Shown here: piece after piece, positions 17,620 through 25,836 of the stretch | Position numbering within the stretch: position 1 is the stretch's first letter | Layout: every line of letters starts with the position of its first letter | Origin: Spirochaetota bacterium | GTDB lineage: Bacteria; Spirochaetota; UBA12135; COTS27; JAFLEE01 | Assembly: GCA_017302015.1 (NCBI GenBank) | Contig: JAFLEE010000003.1 | Location: 1-64,000 of the forward strand | Length of the DNA: 64,000 nucleotides | Reading direction: 5' to 3' | Notes under the pieces: model-generated | The model's database searches: none | Told to the model about the DNA's origin: nothing | Seen by the model: the letters and a program-made list of their open reading frames with translations, nothing else | Program-made: the position numbers and the translations under genes

Positions 17620-18583
17620 ATTGGCCGAAACGAACATCAAACCGCTTAAGAACGACCTGGTCAGCGTGGTGGTGACCACGAAGAATGAGGAAGCCAACCT
17701 CGCGACCTGCCTGGAGAGTTTGCGCCTACAATCCTGGCCCCACCTCGAGATCTTGGTGGTCGACAACGGCTCAACCGACGCCACCCCCTCCATCGCACGC
17801 CGCTATACTGGGCTGGTTTTCGATAAGGGCCCCGAGCGCTCCGCCCAACGGAATTTCGGCCTGCTCGAGGCCGCCCAGGGCGAGTTCGCCATGTTCGTGG
17901 ACGCCGACATGGTCGCTTCCCCCATCCTCGTCGCCTCGTGCGTGGCGGCCCTGCGGGCCGACCCCGCTTCGGTGGCCCTCCATGTCGGCGAGGTGGTGCT
18001 GGGCGCCTCCTGGTGGAGCCGGGTGCGCCGGTTTGAGCGCGACTTTTACGACGGCACGGTCGTGGATGGGGCGCGCTTCTTCCGCCGCGGCGCCCTCCTA
18101 TCGGTCGGCGGCTTCGACGCCTCTATCTGGGCCGGCGAAGACTGGGATTTGGACAAGCGCTTAAAGCGCCTCGGTTCGATCCGGACCCTCGACCGAAATC
18201 CCGTAGAGTCGACGACTTCCTGGCCCTTGGAACCGTTTATCCAGGAGCGGGGCGTCGCCCCCCGCCCGCTGCGCCCGGTGCTCTACCATAACGAGTCCGG
18301 CTTCCGCCTGGGCCGCTACCTGGCCAAAAAGAAGTACTACGCCGGGAGCCTGGACGATTACGCCGCCAAGTGGGGCCGCAACGACCGGGATGTCGCCCGC
18401 CAACTCTCCCCCGTCTACCGCCTCTGGACGGTCTTCGTCGAGGGAGGACGCTGGAGGCGCCTGCTCCGCCATCCCCTGCTGGCGGCCGGGATGTACCTGC
18501 TGCGGGTATTAGTCGGTTTCGCCTGGATCACCCGCCCGCGGAAGAATCCCCCCATCGCCGAGACCCCGTCAAATAGAGGATGA
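17606..18583 (+). CDS. Family 2 glycosyltransferase
   Basis: 325 residues. The GT-A fold is shown by VSVVVTTKNEEANL, the nucleotide motif VVDNGSTDAT, the DxD-type MFVDADM near residue 98 and WAGEDWDL near 173. A hydrophobic stretch near the C-terminus (MYLLRVLVGFAWI) may bind the membrane. It overlaps the flippase by 14 bases upstream and the next glycosyltransferase by ATGA downstream, so the three are one operon for surface glycan assembly. Confidence 0.88.
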   Translation: MRSIELAETNIKPLKNDLVSVVVTTKNEEANLATCLESLRLQSWPHLEILVVDNGSTDATPSIARRYTGLVFDKGPERSAQRNFGLLEAAQGEFAMFVDADMVASPILVASCVAALRADPASVALHVGEVVLGASWWSRVRRFERDFYDGTVVDGARFFRRGALLSVGGFDASIWAGEDWDLDKRLKRLGSIRTLDRNPVESTTSWPLEPFIQERGVAPRPLRPVLYHNESGFRLGRYLAKKKYYAGSLDDYAAKWGRNDRDVARQLSPVYRLWTVFVEGGRWRRLLRHPLLAAGMYLLRVLVGFAWITRPRKNPPIAETPSNRG

Positions 18584-19833
18584 CCTTCCCCATGAGCGAG
18601 CCCTCCCCCGAAGCCCGGCCGACGATCATCGCCATCTTCAACGGCACCCCCCAATGGAACACGCCCGAGACGGTGGGGCTCAGCGGAGGAGACCGCATCC
18701 TCTTCGAATCCCTGCGCCATTGGACCCGCTTGGAGGGCGGCCCGAGAATCGAACTCCTCACCGACCCCAGCGGCTTTGAGATGCTCAAACTCTACGACGG
18801 CGACTTGGCCACGCGCCTCACGGTGCGCCTGACCCGGGTTAAAAGGTCGGATTACCGATTTCTCGCCTGGCTTTTCCCCAAAAAAACCCGGGCGGCCTGC
18901 CGCGCGATTTCGAGGATGCAGGTCGAGCCGGGCACCATTTTTTTCAGCGCCTCCGACCTATTTCCCGACTCCCTCCCCGGCCTCTACGCCCGCCGCCGCC
19001 ATCCCCAGGCGCGATGGTGCGGCGCGCTCTATTTTTTCTCGGCTCCCCCCTGGTCGAAAGAAGCCCCCTATCGGGGTCTCGTCGCCAGGGCCCGGGGCTT
19101 CCTCTACTGGGCGAGCCAGCGCTATTGCTACCGGCAACTTCGCCGACACGCCGATACCGTGGTGACTTGCAACGACGCCGACCGCGAGGTCTTCATCCAA
19201 GACGGCTACCCCGCCCACCGCCTCTGGTCCATCTACGGCGGGGTCGACCTATCCGTCTGCGACGCCGTTCCCGAGCCACCCCAGAAGACCTATGACGCCG
19301 TCTTCATGGCCCGCTTCCACCCCCAAAAGGGCCCCTTGGAGGCCGTGAAGGCCTGGGCGCAATTCGTGCGCCGCCGCCCCGAGGCCCGCTTGGCCATGAT
19401 CGGTAACGGTCCCGAAGAAGGCGCCGTGCGCGCTTTTATCGCCGCGAACGGACTGGAGAAGAACATCCACCTCATGGGGTATATGGACGGCGAAGCGAAG
19501 TACCGGGTGCTCAAGGCCTCCCGCCTCTTCCTCCATCCGGCCGTCTACGAAACCGGCGGCATGGCCGCCGCGGAAGGCATGGCCGCCGGCCTGCCCGTGG
19601 TCGCCTTCGACCATCGCGGCTTCGACTATTGCTACCCCAAGGGCCTGGTGCGCATCGCCCCCGTGGGCGACACCCAGCGGTTCGCCCTCGCCATCGAACG
19701 CCTTCTCACCGACGGGGCGGAATACGCGCGCGTCCGCGGAGAAGCCCTGGAACTCTCCCGAACCTGGGATTGGTCCTCGCGCAGCGCCCTCCTCCTGGAA
19801 CATATCCTCAAAGCGGGGCGAGAAGCCCGTTAA
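18580..19833 (+). CDS. Family 4 glycosyltransferase
   Basis: 417 residues with the GT-B fold of group 1 (GT4) enzymes. The C-terminal donor domain begins YDAVFMARFHPQKG near residue 230 and carries the EX7E motif in YETGGMAAAEGMAAG near 325. It has no clear membrane segment. The ATG overlaps the preceding gene as ATGA; an internal ATG five codons in is an alternative. The gene converges with the sugar epimerase at 19851. Confidence 0.9.
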   Translation: MTFPMSEPSPEARPTIIAIFNGTPQWNTPETVGLSGGDRILFESLRHWTRLEGGPRIELLTDPSGFEMLKLYDGDLATRLTVRLTRVKRSDYRFLAWLFPKKTRAACRAISRMQVEPGTIFFSASDLFPDSLPGLYARRRHPQARWCGALYFFSAPPWSKEAPYRGLVARARGFLYWASQRYCYRQLRRHADTVVTCNDADREVFIQDGYPAHRLWSIYGGVDLSVCDAVPEPPQKTYDAVFMARFHPQKGPLEAVKAWAQFVRRRPEARLAMIGNGPEEGAVRAFIAANGLEKNIHLMGYMDGEAKYRVLKASRLFLHPAVYETGGMAAAEGMAAGLPVVAFDHRGFDYCYPKGLVRIAPVGDTQRFALAIERLLTDGAEYARVRGEALELSRTWDWSSRSALLLEHILKAGREAR

Positions 19834-19850
19834 GAAGGCCGGGAGGGCGG

Positions 19851-20765
19851 TCAGGCACCCCCAGAATCGAGGCTGGTTCGGACCAGTTCCTCGACCCCGA
19901 GAGTCGTCGAGTATCGGGGCTTCCAGGCGAGGTTCGAAAAAAGCAGGCTGAGGTCGGGGGTGAGGTCGAGGGGTTCGCTGCCCCGGCCTTCCGGCTCCTC
20001 GAAGCGCAGCAGCCCTTCCCGGCCGAGGCGCCGCGCGATGGCGAGCGCCAGGTCTCCGAGGGTCGTCGTCTCCGGCGAGCCGACGTTCACCGCCCCTTGG
20101 AAGGCGGATCCCAAAAGACCGGATAGGGCCTCGGCCGCATCCGCCACGTGGAGGAAGGCCCGACGGCGATTGGGCCACTGCAAGGTGAACCCCTGGCCCG
20201 AGGCCAACGCCCCGTGGATCTTCGGCCAAAGCCTCGTGGGGAGTTCCCCGGGGCCATAGAGGTGGAAGAGGCGGGCCCAGCAGAGGGAAAGGCCGGGGAT
20301 CTCCCGGGCCCCCCGGTGGAGGCGGTCTTTGCACGCCCCGTAGATGGTTCTGGGATTCACCGGAGTGCGGTCCTCGCGGTAGGGACCTTCGACCCCGTAA
20401 TCGTACTCGGCGCAGGTCCCGGCGCAGAGGGCGCGCTCGCCCCCGGCCTGGCGAAAGGCCCTGAGCAGCTCCAGGCTTCGGTCCTGCCAAGCGTAGTTTT
20501 CCGGCGCTTCCCAATACTTCCCGTGGGCGACGTACCAAGCGAGGTGGACGAGGCCCCGGGCCCCGATGCCCTCCATCAGGCGGGGGAGGGAGACGACGGG
20601 ATCGAGGAGGTCGGCTTCATGCCAGTGGATGCCCGTCTCCCCGATCGCAGCCGGAGGGGAACTCGTGATTCCGTGGACCTCGTAGCCCCGTCGCAATAGG
20701 GCTTCGACCAGCCGTTTTCCGATGAACCCCCGCGCCCCGGTGACGAGCACCCGGGAGGGGGTCAA
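19851..20765 (-). CDS. NAD-dependent sugar epimerase/dehydratase (extended SDR)
   Basis: 304 residues. The N-terminal nucleotide site is VTGARGFIG and the catalytic pair is YGACK with the preceding AGTCAEYDYG. It belongs to the family that acts on nucleotide-linked sugars. The start is TTG 20765, supported by a four-base TTGA overlap with the stop of the methyltransferase and by GGAAG a few bases upstream; the Rossmann strand starts within six residues, so no longer start is needed. It forms a sugar-modification operon with the methyltransferase and RmlC-like genes. Confidence 0.88.
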   Translation of the reverse strand: MTPSRVLVTGARGFIGKRLVEALLRRGYEVHGITSSPPAAIGETGIHWHEADLLDPVVSLPRLMEGIGARGLVHLAWYVAHGKYWEAPENYAWQDRSLELLRAFRQAGGERALCAGTCAEYDYGVEGPYREDRTPVNPRTIYGACKDRLHRGAREIPGLSLCWARLFHLYGPGELPTRLWPKIHGALASGQGFTLQWPNRRRAFLHVADAAEALSGLLGSAFQGAVNVGSPETTTLGDLALAIARRLGREGLLRFEEPEGRGSEPLDLTPDLSLLFSNLAWKPRYSTTLGVEELVRTSLDSGGA

Positions 20766-21985
20766 AAGACTTCCAGCCGGGGCACGGCCACGGCGAAACG
20801 CGCCCCCCAGGCGCGGGCGAAATCCAGGCGCTTGGCGATCTCGTCGCGGAAATTCCAGGGAAGGATGAGGATCGTCTGGGGCTTCTCGAGGGCGACCCGT
20901 TCGGCGGAGACGACGGGGATGCGGCTCTGGGGAAGGAACTTCCCCTGCTTGAACGGGGTATCATCCCCCACCCAGGCCAGGAGGTCGGGCTTGACCCCGG
21001 CGTAATTGAGGAAGGTATTCCCCTTGGCCGCGGCGCCGAACCCCACCACGGTGCGCCCGGCTTCCCTCTCGGCGATGAGGAATTTCAGGAGGCCGTTCTT
21101 GGCCTCTTGCGCCTTCTCCTGGAAACCGGCGGTGTAGGCGTCCGTTTCGACCCCGGCCTGGTGCTCCTTCTTCAGGAGCGCGTCGACCGCCGGCCCCTGC
21201 CGATGGGAGGCCGCCTGGCGGCAGGCGTAGAGGCGAAGGCTCCCCCCGTGGGTCGGGAGGGTCTCGACGTCGAACACGCGCAGGCCGTGGGCTTCCATCA
21301 CCCGCCGCACCGTGGCGAACGAAAAGTAGGAGTAATGCTCGTGGTAGATCGTGTCGAACTCGCCCCGGGAGAGGAGTTCATGGAGGTGGGGAAACTCGAG
21401 GACGAGCACCCCCTCTTCTTTCAGGAGGATCGGGAAGCCCGCCACGAAGGCGTTGAGGTCGGGCACGTGGGCCAGGACGTTATTCCCGATGACCACGTCG
21501 GCCTTCCGACCGCCCGCGGCCAGGCGCCGGGCGAAGGCCTCGTCGAAGAAATCGGTGAGGGTTTCCAGCCCCTTCTCCCGGGCGAGGCGGGCCGTGCTCT
21601 CGGTGGGCTCGATGCCCAGGCAGGGCACCCCCGCCTGCCGCACGAACTGGAGGAGGTAGCCGTCGTTGGAGGCCACCTCGACGACCAGCGAGGCGGGCCC
21701 GAGGGAAAAACGGGACACGAGGGCTTCGACGTTACGCCGGCAATGCTCGAGCCAGCCCTTGGAGACGGAGCTCGCGTACACGTAATCGGCGGTGAAGAGG
21801 TCTTCCCGGCGGCGCGTCTCGCCGACCTGGGCCAACCGGCACTGGTCGCAGACGAAGACCTTCAGCGGGTAGATCGGTTCGGCCCGATCCAGGTCGCCCG
21901 CGGAGAGGAACGCGTTGGAGACGGCGGTGGCGCCCAGGTCGATCATGACCCGGGTGAGGGGGGCGCTGCAGAATCGGCAATTCAT
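20762..21985 (-). CDS. SAM-dependent C-methyltransferase (deoxysugar type)
   Basis: 407 residues in the three-part layout of deoxysugar C-methyltransferases such as TylC3 and NovU: an N-terminal zinc-binding region (CRFC at the start and CDQC near residue 46), a central SAM-binding Rossmann domain (VEVASNDGYLLQ near 100) with HEHYSYFS near 205, and a C-terminal Rossmann-like domain (GFGAAAKGNTFLNY near 300). It most likely methylates a nucleotide-linked keto-sugar with the neighbouring epimerases. Confidence 0.9.
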   Translation of the reverse strand: MNCRFCSAPLTRVMIDLGATAVSNAFLSAGDLDRAEPIYPLKVFVCDQCRLAQVGETRRREDLFTADYVYASSVSKGWLEHCRRNVEALVSRFSLGPASLVVEVASNDGYLLQFVRQAGVPCLGIEPTESTARLAREKGLETLTDFFDEAFARRLAAGGRKADVVIGNNVLAHVPDLNAFVAGFPILLKEEGVLVLEFPHLHELLSRGEFDTIYHEHYSYFSFATVRRVMEAHGLRVFDVETLPTHGGSLRLYACRQAASHRQGPAVDALLKKEHQAGVETDAYTAGFQEKAQEAKNGLLKFLIAEREAGRTVVGFGAAAKGNTFLNYAGVKPDLLAWVGDDTPFKQGKFLPQSRIPVVSAERVALEKPQTILILPWNFRDEIAKRLDFARAWGARFAVAVPRLEVF

Positions 21986-21994
21986 GGGCGGGTC

Positions 21995-22465
21995 TCAGTC
22001 GATCGGGACGCCGCGCGTCCAATCGTAGCCGATGGACGGATCGTCGTGGGGCAGGCGCCCCTCGTCCCCGGGGTCGTATTCGCGGCTCGTGATATAGAAG
22101 AGGTGCACGGGCCCCTGGAGGGCCTTGCAGCCGTGGGCCACGCCGGGCGGGATGCGCAGCACCCGGGGCGTTTGGTGGTCCCCCAGGATCAACTCGACCA
22201 CCTTCTTCGGGGCCCCCGGCCTTCGGTCGCACAGGGCCACCTTGAGGACGCCGGCGGCCACATACCACCAATCGACTTGTTTCTGGTGGAGATGCCAGCC
22301 CTTCGCCACCCCTTGGAGCACGAGGGAATGGGAGAATTGGCCGAAACCCTCTTGGAAGAACGGGTCGCTTCCCCGGATCAATTCGCGGAAAAAACCGCCC
22401 TCCCCCCCGTGGGTGGAAAGCGTCTTGAGGATCACCCCGGGGATGTCGAGCGTTTTTTCTTCCAT
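21995..22465 (-). CDS. dTDP-sugar 3,5-epimerase-like cupin (RmlC family)
   Basis: 156 residues, shorter than classic RmlC (about 180). The cupin core is clear: SLVLQGVAKGWHLHQKQ carries the catalytic histidine, although the usual RGxH is KGWH here, and IPPGVAHGCKAL matches the second conserved block; the C-terminal DDPSIGYDW is typical. It probably epimerises or isomerises a nucleotide-linked keto-sugar used with the adjacent methyltransferase and SDR. The bases before ATG 22465 (CTCCCTCCCT) contain no ribosome-binding site. Confidence 0.82.
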   Translation of the reverse strand: MEEKTLDIPGVILKTLSTHGGEGGFFRELIRGSDPFFQEGFGQFSHSLVLQGVAKGWHLHQKQVDWWYVAAGVLKVALCDRRPGAPKKVVELILGDHQTPRVLRIPPGVAHGCKALQGPVHLFYITSREYDPGDEGRLPHDDPSIGYDWTRGVPID

Positions 22466-22515
22466 AGGGAGGGAGTTGGGTCGCGGCGGCGGAAGCCGCA
22501 AGCGGATTTCGGGGC

Positions 22516-22737
22516 CTATTGCCAGGAGATCTTGCAGTTCGCTCCGAAGCCGATCTCCCGGTAATGCAGGCCGTCGCAGGCATTGTATCGCAGCGTCACG
22601 CTGGGGATCGTGGCCACGTTGATTTCGGCCACCCGGCCCTTGCCCTCCGCATTGCAATCGTCGGAGGCGACGCAACGGCTGCAGCCCGCGAGGAAGGCCA
22701 AGGAGAGGGATAGCAGGACGGGAAGCGTCTTCTTCAT
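22516..22737 (-). CDS. Mini-lipoprotein with patterned cysteines (copy A)
   Basis: 73 residues. A classic lipoprotein signal (MKKTLPVLLSLSLAFLAGC) leaves a mature protein of about 55 residues beginning with the lipidated Cys. Cysteines follow the layout C-x2-C-x5-C-x25-C-x13-C and the chain ends KISWQ. The same layout occurs in two neighbours at 22750 and 23530, so this is a local paralogous family. No known domain is recognised. The lipidated protein is likely anchored to the outer membrane or the outer face of the inner membrane. Confidence 0.75.
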   Translation of the reverse strand: MKKTLPVLLSLSLAFLAGCSRCVASDDCNAEGKGRVAEINVATIPSVTLRYNACDGLHYREIGFGANCKISWQ

Positions 22738-22749
22738 GGGAACTCCCGG

Positions 22750-23037
22750 TCAATTGGTGGCGAGCGTCCAGGTGACCTTGCAAGTCGAAAGATTGTTCGA
22801 CCAGACATTGCTGCTGATGCTCGTGAGGGATGCGGCCGACCCACACAGGATCTCGCGATTCTGGTAATCGAGGATGGTCGTGCTATTGTTGATGAAGTCA
22901 TCGACTTGCTTGGTGTAGGCCGGGGTGCACCCGCTCGTATAGCACTTGTAACACCCGGAAAGCGCCAAAAAGGAAAGAAGGGCCAAGGGACCGAGGATTC
23001 GACCCGCGCATCTGGTTTGCATTTGAACCGTTTTCAC
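22750..23037 (-). CDS. Mini-lipoprotein with patterned cysteines (copy B)
   Basis: 95 residues from GTG 23037, or 90 from ATG 23022, which leaves a short leader after a possible TACACT -10 box and may be the better start. The signal peptide ends LALSGC. Mature layout is C-x2-C-x4-C-x27-C-x20-C, ending KVTW before a short tail, matching copies A and C. Function unknown. It is transcribed toward copy A, 12 bases away. Confidence 0.75.
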   Translation of the reverse strand: MKTVQMQTRCAGRILGPLALLSFLALSGCYKCYTSGCTPAYTKQVDDFINNSTTILDYQNREILCGSAASLTSISSNVWSNNLSTCKVTWTLATN

Positions 23038-23070
23038 GATTTAGTGTACCGGAGAACCTTTGAGGTGTCA
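23038..23070. promoter_or_regulatory. Short divergent promoter region between two lipoprotein genes
   Basis: Only 33 bases separate the minus-strand lipoprotein from the plus-strand one. The minus strand has TACACT ending five bases before GTG 23037. The plus strand has GAGG six bases before ATG 23071, so the region holds a ribosome-binding site and at least one -10 box. The core TAGTGTAYCG also occurs near 57142 in another divergent gap. Confidence 0.35.
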
Positions 23071-23529
23071 ATGAAAATCCCCCCCCCCGCACGGCCCGAT
23101 TTCTTGCCCGCCGCCGCCATCCTGGTCCTCCTTTTTTCCATGCTCGGCGCCTGCGCCGACCGCCGGCCGGTGGCGCTTCTTTCCCTGGAGATGGAATCCT
23201 GCTCCCCCGCGGACGCCGGATATATCGAAAAATCGCTCCTCGAAGGCCTGGGAAGCCGCCGACCGGTCGTCGCCCCCTTCGCCGTACGCCAACAATTGGG
23301 GGAGGCCTGCGCCGCCGCGGCCTGCAATGCCGAAACAGCCAAGGCCTTGGGCAGCAGCGATGTGTTTTCAGGAAGGCTCTCGAAAAAGGAGGGCGAGTGG
23401 CGGCTGCGGCTGGAGCGCTATCGGGCCAAGGACGGGGCGAACCTGGCGAGGTCGTGGCGGGAAACTTCGGTCGAAGCGCTCGCCCAGCGGGCGCGACGGG
23501 GCGCCGTCGAACTCATCGACGCGGAATAA
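23071..23529 (+). CDS. Lipoprotein of unknown function
   Basis: 152 residues. The signal peptide runs to LFSMLGAC (lipidated Cys near residue 28), after a proline-rich n-region. The mature part (PVALLSLEMESC, then an ADAGYIEKSLLEGL helix and a beta-rich end) recalls the N-terminal domain of CsgG/TolB-type secretion lipoproteins that assemble at the outer membrane, but similarity is by eye only. GAGG lies six bases before the ATG. It converges directly on the copy C mini-lipoprotein with no gap. Confidence 0.7.
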   Translation: MKIPPPARPDFLPAAAILVLLFSMLGACADRRPVALLSLEMESCSPADAGYIEKSLLEGLGSRRPVVAPFAVRQQLGEACAAAACNAETAKALGSSDVFSGRLSKKEGEWRLRLERYRAKDGANLARSWRETSVEALAQRARRGAVELIDAE

Positions 23530-23808
23530 TTACCGCCACTCCACCACGCACCCGGCGCCCCAAGAGGCCGTCTGGGAGAAGGAGAGCCGGTCGCAATAGG
23601 CCCGGCGAACCCACGGGGCGGCGTTGGAATAATTGATCGCGGTATCGACCTGGTCCTGGGTCAAGCCGACGCAGCGGGGCCCCACCTGGCATTGCCCGCA
23701 ACCCGAGAGGAGCAGCGCTCCCGCCAGGGCCAAGACCCCGAGCGCGGCCATCGGAGCGGCGGCGGGGCGTAGAATAAAAGGGAAGCGACGGGGAGGGTTT
23801 CGAGGCAT
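23530..23808 (-). CDS. Mini-lipoprotein with patterned cysteines (copy C)
   Basis: 92 residues from ATG 23808; a start at ATG 23751 would give 73 residues with a more usual signal peptide. The lipobox is LLLSGC. Mature layout is C-x2-C-x5-C-x25-C-x14-C ending VVEWR, the same design as copies A and B. The gene follows the YD-repeat-like exported protein by eight bases. Function unknown. Confidence 0.72.
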   Translation of the reverse strand: MPRNPPRRFPFILRPAAAPMAALGVLALAGALLLSGCGQCQVGPRCVGLTQDQVDTAINYSNAAPWVRRAYCDRLSFSQTASWGAGCVVEWR

Positions 23809-23816
23809 GGGCGGGC

Positions 23817-24866
23817 TCAGTAATTGTAGGTGATTTTCACCGCTTGGGAAAGATCCCAAGCGGTTTCCCCGAATTTCGGGCTGAATTGGAGGCGGCGGAG
23901 TTCCACCGGATTCCCCTTGGGATCCCGCAGGTATTCAAATTTCCACCCGGGCGTCTGGGCATCCTTGAACCAGAACTCTTCGGATTTTCGCCCCTGGGGG
24001 TCGTAGGCGTTGGTCATGCGCGCCCGGAACACGGAGGCCCCATCCCATTTGCGCACCTCGGCGAGGCGTCCCGATGCGTCATAAAAAAACTCGCTGCGCT
24101 CCCGGAGTTCGCCATCGCCCCGGTAGATCCATTCCCCGCTCGGTTGGCCGGGCGCGCGGGCATTGGTGTAGGCCCAACGGATGCGTCGGATGATCTGTCC
24201 TTCCATGTCGTAAGTGTTCTCGGATGCGGCCGCGCGGTTGGACCAGGTCCAAACGACCCGCTCTTGGATCGTCCCGGTTCCACGGAACAGGATCCGCTCT
24301 AGGGGATTGCGATTGGAATCCCATGCTTGAACCTGGCGGTATTCAAGAAGCCCGGTGTGGTTGAACATCAATCGCTTCGTTTCGGACCCCGCGCCGTCGT
24401 ACTGGTAGAGATTTCGGGAATGGATCGACCCATCGGCCTGATAGCGGGTTTCTTCGGTGATCAACCCGGGCAACGGCCAGTTCGTGCGGGTGTACGTCCA
24501 TTTGTAGAATACGTCCGCCAATCCCCGTAGGCGCAGGGACTCCAAGGCGAAGCCCTGGAGATCGAGGGTGTTGGTTTCCATCCCCTCGATGGAGCCCTCT
24601 CCCCCGTACACCTTCCGCGAGACCATGAACCCCCGGCCGTCGAAGGCGCGGATCTCGCGGCGGCGCAGCAGGTACTCATCCAGCCCGAATTTCTGGATGA
24701 CGTTGTATTCCTCCACCGTCATGAGCTTCGGGCTCCCTTGATTGCTCCATTGGAGGTGGTACCCGGGAAAATCGTTCTCGAGCCCGGGGCGCATCATCCC
24801 CGAAACTTCGGCCGCCCCGACGAGGGCGGGGAACGCCGACAAGAGGAGGGCGAGCCGGACGATCAA
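23817..24866 (-). CDS. Exported YD-repeat-like protein
   Basis: 349 residues. Signal peptide MIVRLALLLSAFPALVGA, then a beta-rich chain with repeated YD-type units (LYQYDGAGSE, NTYDMEGQIIRRIRW, FFYDASGRLAEVRKWDG, NAYDPQGRKSEEFW), each about 40 residues apart, like the repeats of RHS and teneurin proteins but without the RHS core shell. It is probably periplasmic or surface-exposed. Start is TTG 24866, which overlaps the stop of the MauE/DoxX gene as TTGA and places the signal peptide at the exact N-terminus. Toxin domain: none seen. Confidence 0.75.
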   Translation of the reverse strand: MIVRLALLLSAFPALVGAAEVSGMMRPGLENDFPGYHLQWSNQGSPKLMTVEEYNVIQKFGLDEYLLRRREIRAFDGRGFMVSRKVYGGEGSIEGMETNTLDLQGFALESLRLRGLADVFYKWTYTRTNWPLPGLITEETRYQADGSIHSRNLYQYDGAGSETKRLMFNHTGLLEYRQVQAWDSNRNPLERILFRGTGTIQERVVWTWSNRAAASENTYDMEGQIIRRIRWAYTNARAPGQPSGEWIYRGDGELRERSEFFYDASGRLAEVRKWDGASVFRARMTNAYDPQGRKSEEFWFKDAQTPGWKFEYLRDPKGNPVELRRLQFSPKFGETAWDLSQAVKITYNY

Positions 24867-25339
24867 CCGGCCGCTCCCGGGTGGCGCACGAAGTCCGCGC
24901 GGTAGCGCCGCTGCTCCAAGATCACCCAGACCGAGGCCGCCAGCAGCAGCGCGTTGCGTCCGATGGAGAGCCAGCCCACCTTGCCGCTGCCCTTGCCGAA
25001 GCAACCGCAGGAAAGGTCGAGGCCCCGAAGGATCGCCTGCCCCTCCCCAAAGAGGAAGCCCAGGAGGAGGAGGGCGATCCACGCCGCGGCTTCGCCCTTC
25101 ATCGGCCCGGCGATGACGAAGATCCCCGCCACCAATTCGAGGGCGGGCACGAGGAGCGCGGCGTAGGGCAGGAGCCCATCGGGCAGGAGGCGGTAATTGG
25201 CGATATCCAAAGAGAACGCGTGGGGATCGATGATTTTCGAAAGTGCCGCATAGAGGAACACCCCGCCGAGCGCGTAGCGCAGCAGGGATTCGAAGAGACT
25301 CCGCGGGGACAGGGCCGGGGTGGCGGGAAGAAGGCTCAT
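24863..25339 (-). CDS. MauE/DoxX-family membrane protein
   Basis: 158 residues with four hydrophobic segments and the motif LDLSCGCFGKGS between segments two and four, the cysteine pair typical of MauE-like members. MauE helps form disulphides in methylamine dehydrogenase, and DoxX relatives take part in thiol or quinone chemistry. ATG 25339 overlaps the rhodanese stop by ATGA, suggesting the two work together on periplasmic sulphur or thiols. Confidence 0.82.
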   Translation of the reverse strand: MSLLPATPALSPRSLFESLLRYALGGVFLYAALSKIIDPHAFSLDIANYRLLPDGLLPYAALLVPALELVAGIFVIAGPMKGEAAAWIALLLLGFLFGEGQAILRGLDLSCGCFGKGSGKVGWLSIGRNALLLAASVWVILEQRRYRADFVRHPGAAG

Positions 25340-25800
25340 GGCAGGGCTCCTTTGGCGGCCATGCGGTTGGTGTACTCGTCCCAGCCGCCCTCGTAGACGG
25401 AAAGGTGGAGGAAGCCCAGGGCGGAGAGGAGGCGCGCCGCATTCATCGAAGCGTGGCAGTCGCCCCCGTCGCAATAGAGGATGTAGCGGTCGTTGGCGTT
25501 GAGCCGGAGGGACTCGAGGCGTTGGGGGAGGAAATCGAACGGGAGGGAGAGGGCGCCCGGCAAGTGGCCCTCACGATAGGCCTTCTCCGGCCGGACATCC
25601 AGGAGCCGGGCGGAATGGTTGGAGATGGCGGCCTCGACGGCATCGAGGCGCGCCGCGAGGACCCCCTTGGGCAGGCGGCTTAAGGCGGGGTTCCCGGAAC
25701 TCCGCGTGAGCAAGCCGGTGCGCACGGCGTTCGCGCCCGCGACGAGCAGCGCCACGCCCAGGACCACCAGGAAGGGGAGGGGGCGGAGGAGGGATTTCAT
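25336..25800 (-). CDS. Membrane-anchored rhodanese-like protein
   Basis: 154 residues: one N-terminal membrane helix (LPFLVVLGVALLVAGANAV) and a single rhodanese domain (LLDVRPEKAYREGHLPGAL; active loop CDGGDC near 110). Such domains carry persulphide sulphur on the active cysteine. Most of the protein lies outside the cytoplasmic membrane. It is the first gene of a run leading to the MauE-like and YD-repeat genes. The gap to prfC is 36 bases. Confidence 0.85.
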   Translation of the reverse strand: MKSLLRPLPFLVVLGVALLVAGANAVRTGLLTRSSGNPALSRLPKGVLAARLDAVEAAISNHSARLLDVRPEKAYREGHLPGALSLPFDFLPQRLESLRLNANDRYILYCDGGDCHASMNAARLLSALGFLHLSVYEGGWDEYTNRMAAKGALP

Positions 25801-25836
25801 GGCCCTGATTGTATCGCCGAGGGCCGTTTGGCGCCA

